A stretch of DNA of 64,000 nt, taken from Arthrinium phaeospermum. Lineage: Eukaryota > Ascomycota > Sordariomycetes > Amphisphaeriales > Apiosporaceae. A model generated the notes under the pieces. It ran no database searches. It had not been told where the DNA came from and saw nothing but the letters and a program-made list of their open reading frames with translations. Of the stretch, positions 12,143 through 22,952 are shown piece after piece. The stretch is taken from contig QYRS01000011.1 in the NCBI GenBank assembly GCA_006503535.1, forward strand, positions 2,046,001-2,110,000, written 5' to 3'. Position 1 is the stretch's first letter; the number at the start of each line of letters is the position of its first letter. The translations under genes were made by a program, and so were the position numbers.

Positions 12143-13347
12143 ATGGGGGACTGGCAACCTGACCCGCTCCCGACACCTCCCTTAAAAGAAGACTCCCCGG
12201 ACCAAAAGGAGGGCAGTGATGCCGAGTCCCAGGACCTGACAGGGATGAAGACGAGGATCCGCGGCCTCGTGTCCCAGTTTCTCGACGGCATCGGCTACAG
12301 CGGCCCGGCGACGGGCGACGACTTCGACGGTCTGCTGCGGGGCGTGCACGAACAAGCCCGGGACCTCGGCGTCCCCCAGCCTGAGGGCTCCAAGTCCCGG
12401 TACTTCTTCATAGTCGGTCTCCATTATGCTCGGGTATGTTGTCCACCACCCCGTCTCCAATGTTATCCGCGTTTGTCTGACCACGCCACGTGGTGCTCCC
12501 TATACAACAGTTCTGCTACCCCAAGCACCCCATGGACCTGCGCATCTACATCGGCATCTTCACCTGGCTCGTCGCCCTCGTCGACGACGAGGCCGGCCGG
12601 GACCCGACGGAGTGGATCCACTTCGTGCGGCGGTTCCACGCGCGGGAGCCGCAGACGTCGGCGCTGGCGCGGGCCCTGGACGCGTGCCTGCGGCGGGTGG
12701 ACGACGCGTGGTACGAGCCGCTGGTGGCCAACTTCATCGTCACCGCCTCGCTCAACTTCGTCAACGCCACCGCCCTCGCCGCCGCCGTCTTCGCCTCCCC
12801 GGCCTGGGCCCCCACCGCCGGCGCCGTCCGCTGGCCCTACTTCCTCCGCGACAAGGACGGCATCTCCGAGGTCTACAGCTTCATGACGTTCCCGCGCGCG
12901 CTCGAGCCGGACGTGGCTTGCTATGTGGAGGCGGTGCCGGACATGGTGCTGTATATCAACTTTGTGAATGATATTTTGTCGTCAGTCACCTTTTCTTTTT
13001 TTTTTTTCTCTCTCTCTCTGTTCTTCCTCTTTGCGAACCTTGACCTATCAGCAACTAAAGTCTCGACTCGCAGATTCTACAAGGAGGAACTGGCAGGCGA
13101 GAAGGGAAACTACATGTACAACCGGGCTTTCGCAGAGACCAAGGATGTATATGAGGTCTTTGAAGCCGTCGTGGAGGAGATTCTAGCAGCGTACAGGCGC
13201 ATACTCTTGGTTCTCGAGAAAAAGGGCAAAGAAAAGTACTGCCAGGCGTGGATCGACCACGCCATGGGTTATGTCGCCTTTCACCGGTCCCTGGAGCGAT
13301 ACAGGCTTCATGAGATCGGTCTTGGGGAGGACTATTATACGGATTAA
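12143..13347 (+). CDS. Terpene synthase of the trichodiene-synthase (TRI5-like) superfamily
   Basis: Exons 12143-12433, 12511-12980 and 13074-13347 encode 344 residues. Intron 1 is GTATGT...ACAG (phase 0); intron 2 is GTCAGT...GCAG with a long pyrimidine tract (phase 2). The aspartate-rich metal site is LVDDEAGRD (D122, D123, then E124). The second metal site, NDILSFYKE (N250, S254, E258), fits the NDxxSxxxE triad exactly and is split by intron 2. The C-terminus has the basic RYR element (SLERYRLHE) typical of this superfamily. The predicted reaction is Mg-dependent ionisation and cyclisation of farnesyl diphosphate in the cytosol. The product cannot be told from sequence; family members make different sesquiterpenes, so no specific metabolite is claimed. 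Its divergent partner is a P450. A damaged copy of its 3' end lies at 15444, and a second family member starts at 63477. Confidence 0.88.
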
Positions 13348-13475
13348 TATGGCCAGACAATTCCAATACGAAGATAGAGCATAGAAACAAATGAGTTGCT
13401 GTTTTAGCTTGCTTTGAGGGGATATGTAGTTGCACTGAATATCTAATGGGCTTGGTGGCTAGATTTGGTTTATAC

Positions 13476-14339
13476 TCAGGCCTCCATCTCCCTCGGCCTG
13501 ACGCTAGTAATATCTAGCTCTTGGGGATTCATGGGGGCTCTGAAAGAGAGATCCTGACCGCCTGCAATAGACTCTGAGTCCCTCTGCAGCTGCTGTTCCA
13601 ACCCTTTCTGGTGTCCGGAAACACGACCCTCGCGTCGATTATGACGTCTCAAGTGCCAAAGTAGTGCGCCAACAACGATCAATGCCACGCCTAACCCTGC
13701 ACCTACTCCTATTCCCGCAGACGCACCTGCCGACAATGTAGTACCAGGCATTGTGGGGCTGTCGGTAGGCTGATATGGGCCAGCTGACGGCGAGGCTGTC
13801 TGCTGAACGTATCCCGCCGCAGGTATGGAGAAGTAGGTAAGTAGCCTTTCTGGTGCCGGGGCTTGGAAGGGCTCCCCCATTGACGGATTTCCAGGCAATG
13901 GCTGTGCGCAGTTCCCGGCCCACCCTTTTGTGTCATTGCAGCATGCCCAAGCCTTGGTGTCAGATTGGTACACGAGGTCCCAGTTATGATCTTCTGTTGC
14001 GTGAAGAACTCGGTGTCATTGATCAGCACCAAGCGTCATCAAATGATAGGAATTGGTCCAGCCTCAGAGGCAAGAGTATCTTTACTTACTGCATTGTTGC
14101 CGGCAAGCAGGATCCGGGAAGTTCGGGTCTGTACAACCAGGCCTGTAATATCCAGTCGTTTCCGAACGATTATTCGCAGTGCGGCATAAGTTGTCACTAA
14201 GGCAGACATCCCCATTGGTGCAGCATGGAACTATCGTATTGGTATCGTTGATGGGGCCGCATGGGGACTGGCCAGGAGTATATGCAGTCTTAAGCGACCC
14301 CCATTTATCACGTGTAAAGCTGTAGCAGACCGATGCCAT
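13476..14339 (-). CDS. Cysteine-rich single-pass membrane protein, paralogue A (inverted)
   Basis: Exons 14339-14090 and 13993-13476, joined in phase 1 (GTAAGT...ACAG), encode 255 residues. The ectodomain has 12 cysteines in the same order as the three plus-strand paralogues: nine in exon 1 (SPCGP, PCC, CLSDNLC, GYYRPGCTDPNFPDPAC, QC) and three in exon 2 (WACCND, NC). A conserved block GEPFQAPAPERL follows, then a Pro/Ser/Thr stalk. The membrane helix is Gly/Ala-rich (LSAGASAGIGVGAGLGVALI) and is followed by RRHNRR, placing the tail in the cytosol. The tail ends with a conserved Glu-Leu-Asp and Arg-Pro-Arg-Glu motif. No classical signal peptide precedes the first cysteine, an oddity shared by the family. 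I recognise this as an uncharacterised fungal family; a sensor or cell-surface role is inference. Confidence 0.82.
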
Positions 14340-15443
14340 CGTAAGATTGTTTGAGGTTATGAAAGGGTTCGCAGCTGGTGTGCCCTTATAAGGTAGGTGT
14401 TATCGAACAGCGCTGCGATACTGGGCTCTTCTCTGCGTCGGTAGGGGGAGATCGGAAAGATTGGAAACTCAGTTGGCATTGACGCTCAGCCTTTTTAGCA
14501 CCATCCAGAAACATTGAAAAAGAAAGTATGTTGTGCCTTTTTCAATGTGGTAGTGATCCACAAGAACAAGCCATGTATCCTTGCGTAATATGGCGTTCAG
14601 GCAGAGACACTTGCTTACGAGATGACCTATTTTAGATATGTCGATTGCCCGGAAAAGCAAGTTGCAAGGCGACCTGGTGTACCTAGAACTGATCCCTCCA
14701 ACTGGGGCCCCCAACGCCTTACAGTCAGCATCTAGCGGTGCAGCATGTATTACAACACTCAGCCTATGAAATTGAAATACTCCCACCTCATTCGCTTTCC
14801 TTTTCAGATGTGGCGTCGGATCAGTGCCTGGTCAACATCACATCCCTAAGCAAAGCCACCCTCTAGGCGCTTTATGCTGCGCCAGCCGCTATGGGCGTTT
14901 GAAATGAACCTTTGTCCGACGGATAAGGAGCTGCACAAGACCCTGATCACAATCACCAAAAGTCACCCACAAAAATCTGTATTCCCAACGAGTCAACTTT
15001 GATTTGAAAAGCCTCTTGATGTGAAATCAAGTCGTTCCCCGTTGCCTCATTCCTCATTTTTATCATATTATAATCTAAATGTTGGACTCGAACTTGGGGG
15101 GAGCACCCTAAAAAGGGGGCCTTGGTTTGGCAAGGATGTGACGTCAAGTAAGCTAGCGAAGTGGTACATCTTACATATCCAGTCAACAGTTTCAAGACAC
15201 GGACCCAAGCCATACCTGTTCTTCAGTGTGTACTTAAAGATTTTCGGTACTTCAGGCTTGGCGGCATCAACAACCGCCTCTCAGCGCCAAAACTAACGAC
15301 GCCCCCCCCCCCCCCCCCCCCCCCCTGATGCACCATTCCGGTCAGTGTTAAAAAGCCAGACCGGTACTGACATGGTGCGCTGGTGGAAGTCGTGGTGTTT
15401 TGGTATGAAGGAACTGTTTCACTCACTTCGATCCCCTTTTATA
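14340..15443. other. Intergenic, low-complexity
   Basis: About 1.1 kb holding the paralogue A promoter and a long C homopolymer near 15.3 kb. No gene is seen; this stretch leads into a terpene synthase-derived fragment at 15444. Confidence 0.5.
15302..15325 (+). repeat. Run of 24 cytosines
   Basis: An uninterrupted C tract in intergenic DNA, about 120 bases upstream of the terpene synthase fragment. Such a tract is prone to slippage and to assembly error, so its exact length is uncertain. Confidence 0.9.
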
Positions 15444-15537
15444 GGTCCCTGGAGCGATACAGGCTCCATGAAATCGATCTTGGGGAGAACTATTACACGG
15501 ATCAAGATGGCCAGATGGCTTCAACGCGCAGATAGAC
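15444..15537 (+). pseudogene. Fragment of a terpene synthase 3' end
   Basis: Bases 15444-15537 align without gaps to 13286-13379, the last codons and 3' flank of the terpene synthase, at a constant offset of 2158. By hand count there are 16 mismatches in 94 bases (about 83% identity), 13 of them transitions. The frame still reads like SLERYRLHE in the source gene. The source stop codon TAA is CAA in the copy, which runs on to a TAG at 15533. No metal-binding motifs or upstream exons are found nearby, so this is a non-functional remnant. It could come from this synthase or from a lost relative. Confidence 0.82.
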
Positions 15538-15758
15538 TGTTCTCAACGAATAGTATTGCATTCACCAGCGTCATTCTAATTCAGCACATGTAGTACCTGA
15601 GAAAGTTGAGAAAATAAAGACCCTGCATACGATAATGAAAGTACATCTTCTCGTTAGCCCATCAATCCCCCGCTTGCCTGGACGTGATGAAAGCAAAACA
15701 AATGCCTGAATCATTCCGACCTACCTTGCCTCATAACCCAAACCGATCACCGAATTCC

Positions 15759-18700
15759 CTAACCGAGTGCCGACTGAGTCCCAGACCAATGGCTGTGTTG
15801 CTGGTCATATGGCTGGCCTTGTGCTGGATTGGTTCCGCCTCGACTCTCGTAAGACATATCGGCCCCCGGGGAACCGAACGCCCCGGTCGATGGTTGGTGT
15901 GCTGGCCGCGGCCCTGAACTTTCGTGCTGATAGCCGCCTCTCTGGGGCTGCCCTGCATCGTACACGGACCCTGGTGGCCCGTACGGCTGTCGGGGGCCTG
16001 ACTGCTGCGGCATCTGGCCCTCCGGGTATGTTTGCGTCCCACCGCTTCCTGGCGCCATCTGTGGGCGTTGGTCGGGGTGGACCGAGCTGAACGAAGGCGA
16101 GGGTGTCACTGGTGTGCGCTGCTGCATCTGGGCACCGAAACCTGGGTGTGCTTGTCCTTGTCCTTGAGGTGGATACTGTGACATGTTCTGCTGGTACGGT
16201 TGAGCTGGCGATCCTGCGTAGGAAGAACCTGTCATGGGGTGATTGCTTGGCCCGGGCGCATTCGGCGTTGGCTGTTGCTGGGACCATCCCGACTGCTGGG
16301 GCGCCGGTGCCATATTTTGATATGGCCGGTACCCACCATTGGCCCGGCTGCTGGAGGGACCAAAGGGATCCGGCTCACTTGTGTGGGACTGGGTGTTTCC
16401 CCGTCTTTCCTGATCCGGAGAAGTGAACTGATCGTAGCGTTCCCCGCGCTCTCGCGCCATGAATGCGTCGTCTCCTCCTCTGGTCTTCACCATGTACCCT
16501 TCAAAGAGAGTCATGGTCGACTCCACGGTTCGGAAGTGGCGGGAATCCAGAACTGGCGAGACTTTATCGGCGCCTTCCTGTTTGCTGGTCTTTCTGTCGT
16601 ACCATGCAAGAGATGCGGCGATCTGGACGGCGTTGCGGATTTGCCGTCCATTCCACCTGCCAACGCCGTTATTTGCTGAGTGTCTCTTGTAGTGCTCTTT
16701 AGAGAACTTGCAAATGTCATCCTCTTCGATGAAGAGTGACGGCTTGCCTGTTATCTCCGCACGTTGCTTTTCAATCGTCCGGAGGCGGTCAAGATTCATG
16801 CGGATGATCTCTTGTGTTTGCTGTTCACCAAGCGCCGGGTAATAGAGGGAAAGATGCACCCTCGACTTGAACGCTTCGTCGAGACTCCCCACTCGGTTTG
16901 TTGTAAGGAATAGAATGCCGTTATAGTATTCCAATACCCTAGAAAACCAGTGGTTAGGTATCAACACATCGTCAACAATTCAGGGGGTCGTACCGTAGGA
17001 AAACCGAGACCAAAGCGTTCCTCTGCAGTGAGTTGTTCTCACGCTGAGACAAGAAGACATCGGCCTCATCAAGAAGCAAGATACTAGGCACACGAAGTTA
17101 GTTCTCTTGCTTGCGGCATCAGTGGACTGATTTCAATATGATCATCTGCTTACCAGTTCCACAAATGAGCAAGGCGGAATATCTCGTTCAATGACGACTC
17201 CACCCCTTCTGGAGTGAAGCCCAAGTCACCGCACGTGATGACGAACAAAGGGCAGTCGAACTTCAGTGCAACGGCCTCTGCAGTCGCAGTTTTGCCCACT
17301 CCAGGCGCTCCATGGAGGAGAATGACCAGTCCGCGACCCTTTCCCCGGATCAAGTCTTGATCCATCATTTCCATAAACTTTGGATGCCCTTCCATCTCCT
17401 TGCGTCGGAAGTGGGATGCAACGGCGGCCTGGACAAGACGAACATTGTCCTGATCGATCTTCAGGTTGTCAAACGCATCGGTTTCAGTTGTGAGTCGACG
17501 AAGGTAGCGTACATCGGCTGTGAAGAATTTGCGCTCTCTGAGTGCATAGGCGTACACGCGGTCCGGAAGAAGTAAGGTATCCTCTTCCGCCCATGTGGGT
17601 TCTCTTTGGGGGTTGGCGAATTGGTAAGTCGACAAGAACTGCGTTGATTCCAGGTAACCCACCACATCCCCCGTTTGGGTTCGGTCCTGGATAGCCGAAA
17701 GCATTTCTGTTCGTTTCTTATCACTCCATTTCTTAATTTCCATGGAGTCTAGACAAGTACGGAAATCGGGCCTTGGTGCTTGAGAAATATTTTCAAATGC
17801 AATTTTGGAGTCTGAGGCGACCTGGATGGCTTCCTTAACGTCAACAATTGCATCACTCTCGATGTAAGTCGAGTTTCGAATGACCGTGGCATTATCCTCG
17901 TTAGAGGTAGAGTCTGAGTCTGAGGGAGGAGACCAATGTCGACTCCACCCGCGGTAAGCCATGTGATGTGAACCCAAAGCCTCTCTGAATCTTGTCCCAT
18001 TGTCCAAGAAGGTCTCCCTGAGCTCTTCACGGTCTTTGTAAAACCGTAGAGGGAATACTGACAGGCTTGTGACCTCTCGGGTTCCTTCGAAGAAGTCAAT
18101 CGAAAGATAGCGAGATACGATGCCAAACTCCGCGCCGTTGTAGTCAAGGTTGTAGCAGACCACATCGAATGTCTTCCATTGACTCTCGCCCCTGCTAGTT
18201 CGGCAAGCAAGGTACCCCGGCTGGGTCCATCCGCTGGTGGAGGTGGCATCAGGTTTCTCGCATCTGATTACCCGCTCAATGCGTGAATCTGCTTTGGAAA
18301 GACCACCTGGGTGAGGACGGTCTCCTTCCCGGTGTGTAACGACGAGTTCTCCAGGTGGAAAAAGAGAGTAAAGATCTTCGTAACGTATAACACGCGCCCC
18401 AGGCATATCTGCGTCCTCATAGCGACGTGCAAGAGCCAGAATACGCCTTTCCACAAACTCAACATAGCATCGTAACTCCAGAAGTGTGTGATAATTCGCC
18501 AAAAAAGCTTTCTGGAGTAGACTTCGATCAGTCCTGCGAGCTAGGGACTTATGTTTCTTTCTCTTCGTCTCTTCCGCGTTCCTGGAAATCGACTCTGCTC
18601 CCCCATTGACAGAGACCGCCTCGCTGGCGATCTCCCCAGGAACTGACTGTTGTAGGCGAATGACAGTCTCATGTACAGTCTCCGTCTGTAAGTCTTGCAT

Positions 18701-19441
18701 GTTCGACGTACTTGACCATTGCTCTTCGAGTTTGCTCAACTCGTCTTTCATCTTTTCCTGTACATAGGCAAACCATGCAAATGGGCGGTAGAATGTCGTC
18801 CTGTTCTGGCCCTTCCAGTCATGTTGAGGATCGCCCTCGTCCAATGTCTTGTATAAGAGCCAAAGCAATGCTGGTGATTGTATGCGAACTCTCTGGATAA
18901 TAGCTTCATCTTCTCCGTCGTACTCTGCTTGGCGTTTGTGTTCATTGTCACCGAGTTCATCTCGCCGGCCGAGCTCCTGACGAACCTGATCCGCGAAGTC
19001 GGACCCTGCCACCAGAACCTCAATGCAGTTCTTTCCATCCTTCTCTCCATACCGGTTCTTGAACTGGTCAAAGTTGGTGTCGCGAACCTCGGGTACAGTG
19101 TTCTCTTCGTACCCAAGCTGATAATCATCCTCAATGTCAGACAGCTCCGAGGTTGAAGATCGACTGGAACTGGATGGCTTTTGGGGGGCTTCTGAGCCTG
19201 GTCCCTCGAACTTTCCCATTCGGCGTTCAAGTTCGTCTAATCGTTCGTTGACACCATCGTGCAGCACTTGGAACTTGTCGTTCGCCTCTTGAAGCTTTAC
19301 GTACTTCTCGCTCGCAGTAGGGGTCGTGGGATTTGCCGCCGGATCCTTGGGAGCCAGATCCTTTTGCAATGCCTCCAGAGCCTTCTCAGACAGTGGGGTA
19401 GGCAACGCTGGGCCACTTTCCTTGATGGCGTCCTCCGACAT
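15759..19441 (-). CDS. Large AAA+ ATPase with DUF7025-type central region and prion-like tail
   Basis: Exons 19441-17154, 17083-16994 and 16938-15759 (donors GTAAGC, GTACGA) encode 1185 residues. The N-terminal region is acidic with a predicted coiled coil (about residues 50-80, LQEANDKFQVLHDGVNERL). The middle is the long region found upstream of the ATPase in many fungal AAA proteins (DUF7025). Walker A is GAPGVGKT (711-718). Walker B is ILLLDEAD (764-771), encoded by the 90-base middle exon. Sensor 1 is LFLTTNR. The ATPase core therefore looks intact. The last 230 or so residues are low complexity, rich in Gln, Pro, Gly and Ser. Single AAA modules of this type act as oligomeric remodelling ATPases; the substrate of this group is unknown to me. 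It lies tail-to-tail with no gene partner that explains its task. Confidence 0.85.
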
Positions 19442-19957
19442 GGCTTAATCAGTTCGCGGGATGTGGCAGTCCGAGATGTCTGTCGATTCTGTACGGATTG
19501 GGTCTATTGGTTTGTTGATTGGCACGGTATTCGCAACTATTGAGTTCTGGAATTCCAGAAGTGCGCGCTGCCTGAAGATATGCTTTTTCCTTGGCCCCCA
19601 AATTTGACACGGGCTTTACTGTTCTTCCGACCCTACTTGGACACAGCCTCGCGTTCTTTTTGACCCTGCGCTCCTGAACGGCTGAGCGGAAGCTGACTCA
19701 GGGATACCCCTCATTTACGTGTGCGTATTGGTCTTTTTTATTGGACTTCGTGCCGAGGTGTGCCACACCAATGAGTTGGCATTGCATTATTGATTCAAGG
19801 CTGCAGTCAGCCTGCTTCTTCGCCGAAGTAGTGGCAACCTGAGTGAGTGATTGAGGTAGCCTGATCCAAATGAGTGACTACCTAGACTTTTTGACATGGT
19901 CGCATGCGCCCCTCCATTTTCTCCTCATTGATTGTGATCTGTCCTTCAGCGTCGAAA
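19442..19957. promoter_or_regulatory. Divergent promoter region, AAA ATPase / STAND-like gene
   Basis: 516 bases between divergent starts. No gene is seen. An upstream in-frame ATG at 19904 could extend the STAND-like protein by 18 residues. Confidence 0.45.
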
Positions 19958-22093
19958 ATGGTGTCACATCTTGCAGTTTCAGGACAGATCCCTCCTGAGA
20001 ATGTTGGTCACGTAGAACGATGGTTCAATGGCGAAGGGGCAAGAGTTCATGAAGCCTATGGAGTGGCAACCTACTACTCCCCGGGTGATTCGAGGTTCTT
20101 TCCCGGGGCGGAGCCTCCAGTTGTGTGAGTAGAGTCAGAAGATGTCGATGGTCATTGTTAACCATAGACCAGAGCTTTGAGACAATTGCTGGTCTCATTT
20201 GGACGAATCCAGACCACTACTCACCTGGATAACATCCAGAACCATCAGATTGGTCAAGTTCAGACCGGTACCCTGGACCTCCTCAACTGTTCATGGGAGG
20301 ATGTAACCAACCAACTTGAGGCTGCCAAGCTGGAGAATGCGAAAAACTCCAAGAAAGTGAAGCGGAAAGCAGACAGGATTGTGGACAGTGCTGCGCCCTA
20401 CATGGAACCTTGGATTGAGTTGTTACCGGAGGAATATGGCCTTAGCGTTGTCAAGGGGGCTCTTGCCCTTCTCTTCGTGGTAAGTGAACGTCGGCGTCAT
20501 CACTGTGCAATTGGAGATCGACTAATCGCCGCGTGGACTAGACTGCGCGACGCAAAGAACAAAACCGTGAGAGGATCCTGCAAACATTCGAAGAGATTCC
20601 AGGAATGATACGCACAATGGACGCAGCATACAAGCTGTTTAGCAAAAATGGCGACGAGGACATACCGGGTATAGCAAAGTCCTTCTACGACCAACTGTGC
20701 AAGGACATCCCAATCCTGATTGAAATCATGAATGGAACCACTTCGAGTAAGATGATGTCAACGAAATTATGTTGCAAGTTTGGGTTGCTAAGACTTCATA
20801 GCATTCTCGCGGGTGAAGAACCGATTCGCTGGCGGCTCGCTTGAAACGCAGACAGTCGATAGCGTGTTGAAGAGACTGGAGCGAAAGTGTGCCGAGTTGG
20901 GAACTGCCATCAGTCGGATCAAGATGAGATTTCAGGCGAAGAGCGACGCTGATCTCCAACTGATCCGGGCTAAACTCGAGGACACTAACATGGGGATAGC
21001 TGTCATCTCTGGACAGCTTGGGACGTTGGCGCGCAAGGAGGATCTCGAACAACTCGCCCAAATATCCAACAGAAACTTTGAGCAAATGGGCACGTACATG
21101 ATCGACACACTACGGCGAGATTTCCACTCCGAAATTCAGGCTATCAAGAAGGATAATTCCGCAGCAGATTTTGCAGCCGAAGCCAAGACCATGTTTTTGT
21201 GGATGGCCCAAGAGAATGCTATGCTTCGGGACCGCGTTGCGACGCAGAACCTGCAGATTGAGTACAATCACTCAAGACAACCTTCACCAAGTCCCGTACC
21301 GACAGCCCCGAAACTTACTGAACTGGACCTGATGCACATTCTGAACGTCGACCCCAAGTCGTGGACAGATGACCTGGCGTCCGTTCTCAGGCAGGCCAGC
21401 CGTATGGATACCGACACCAAAGCCAGGGCCCGATATCTGATGAAAACGCAGCACTTCCAAGGCTGGTTCAGGGCGCCGCACTCCGCCCTGCTACTCGCCG
21501 TCGGTGCCTTAAAATCAGAGAAAGTGTCACCCATGTCGGTCCTGACCAGCACGATAGCCCTCAGCTTGCTCGAGCTCCCCAATACGGTGGTGCTGCATTT
21601 CTTTTGCGGGAAGCACCTGGATGCAGACGCCGACGACCGACTGAGTGGACCGCTTGGCATGCTGCGCTGCCTCATCTCCCAGCTGGTGCTCGCGTACGAA
21701 ACACCTCTGCCCAACCTGAACGCATTGGGATCTGCCGAGTTCATACGCGATTGCTACAGTCGTACGAAGGAGGCTCTGTGTGAAGTGTTTCGCCAGCTGG
21801 TGGAGCATGTCCCGCACGGAGTGACAATATTCGTTCTCATAGATGGTGTCTCGTGGTACGAGCAGGGAGACTGGGCCGCCGAGCTCAAGTTCATCATCGG
21901 TCTTTTCCAGGTCTTGTCCAGGCAGGACAGGGTCCCCGTTTTCAAGGTCCTGCTCACGAGCCCAAATCGAACGATCGAGGTGCAGAGTCTGGTGGATATA
22001 AACTCGGAGTACATATCCTTGGCGCCAGGAAACATGGATTACATGCCCTTGGTATCTTATCCTCAGATTGGATCGTTCTACGACAGAAACTGA
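19958..22093 (+). CDS. DUF7708-type protein with degenerate STAND/NACHT-like module
   Basis: Exons 19958-20124, 20173-20479, 20542-20746 and 20802-22093 give 656 residues; all joins are in phase. The ATG at 19958 is chosen because it has A at -3 and G at +4; the ATG at 19904 has a weak context. Residues about 90-200 fit DUF7708 (WIELLPEEYGLSVVKGALAL, RRKEQNRERIL). A coiled coil follows (LKRLERKCAELG...). The C-terminal half resembles a STAND NTPase: FQGWF lead-in, VVLHFFCG, LRCLISQLV, a Walker B-like VLIDG and VLLTSPNR. At the P-loop position it reads GALKSEKVS, lacking the second Gly and the Ser/Thr after Lys, so ATP binding is doubtful. No repeats follow. The family resemblance suggests a non-self recognition or cell-death regulator that works without hydrolysis; this is inference. 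Confidence 0.75.
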
Positions 22094-22952
22094 TAGGGGA
22101 TGGGGCTTCGAAGGGAATACGATTGTCCAATGATTGGTACTCCAACCCAAGATCGGGACTAAGATTCAGACAGGCATAACTATGTGTATTTCCTTCCATA
22201 CAGATGTCAGTTACTAACAGATTATCCAGACCGTCGCATAATCTATCTTCTTTCTTCTTCTCCTTTTTTCGATTCATACCAAGGCTTCCCGACAGGACTC
22301 GCAAAATCCATGCTGGTTGATGTTTTGTCTAGCAGGGGCAGCTGAAGTCCATGGTTGGATATAGTGTATTAATAGTAACATTTCGCGTTGTTGAACTCAG
22401 TATACTGATATGAATTCGTCTGAGCCACCTTCACGTAAATTCAATGCTGCACCCACGAAAGAAAACGAGGCTGGCTGCAAGGGTCCGAAATCTCGGTGCA
22501 TGCCAAGAAGTGTAAAGGAACTCCTATTAACGTCACAGCGGTACCCTGAGATGACATGGAGGGAATGCAATTATTAATTACGCTGTCCCGTTCACCCAAC
22601 GCTGCTCGAGAAGGCTAGCTGCCAGGACACTGGGTGGGTGGTGTGGGCGTCTAATTGGTCTCATCTCCAATTTGTCGCCCATCTATTGATGCCGTACACT
22701 GTCGTACAAACCCACCTCCTCTCTCCTCGCCGTCCTTTAGTAAGCGGCACCGCTGACCTTTAAAGTCCGGTGGGTGTTCCCCGGACTGCGTGCAACGCCA
22801 ACTCAACGCTTCCACCGTTCCACCTCTCTTGTACTCGTCCCGGACCAAAACTCTCACAAACCCCAACGAAAGACTGCAATACCGTGAACCGCGGTGGTCT
22901 AGACGCGTGCCCCCTAAGCCATATATACTCCAACACTCCAGGCATTGTTACG
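22094..22952. other. Intergenic, no gene seen
   Basis: 859 bases downstream of the STAND-like gene and upstream of cysteine-rich paralogue B. It has TC-rich stretches near 22245 but no coding frame I can support. Confidence 0.5.

Noticed and set aside
15444..15537. RIP (C-to-T repeat mutation) as the cause of the fragment's changes
   Set aside because: Transitions dominate, but they go both ways (C/T and T/C), so no RIP direction can be claimed.
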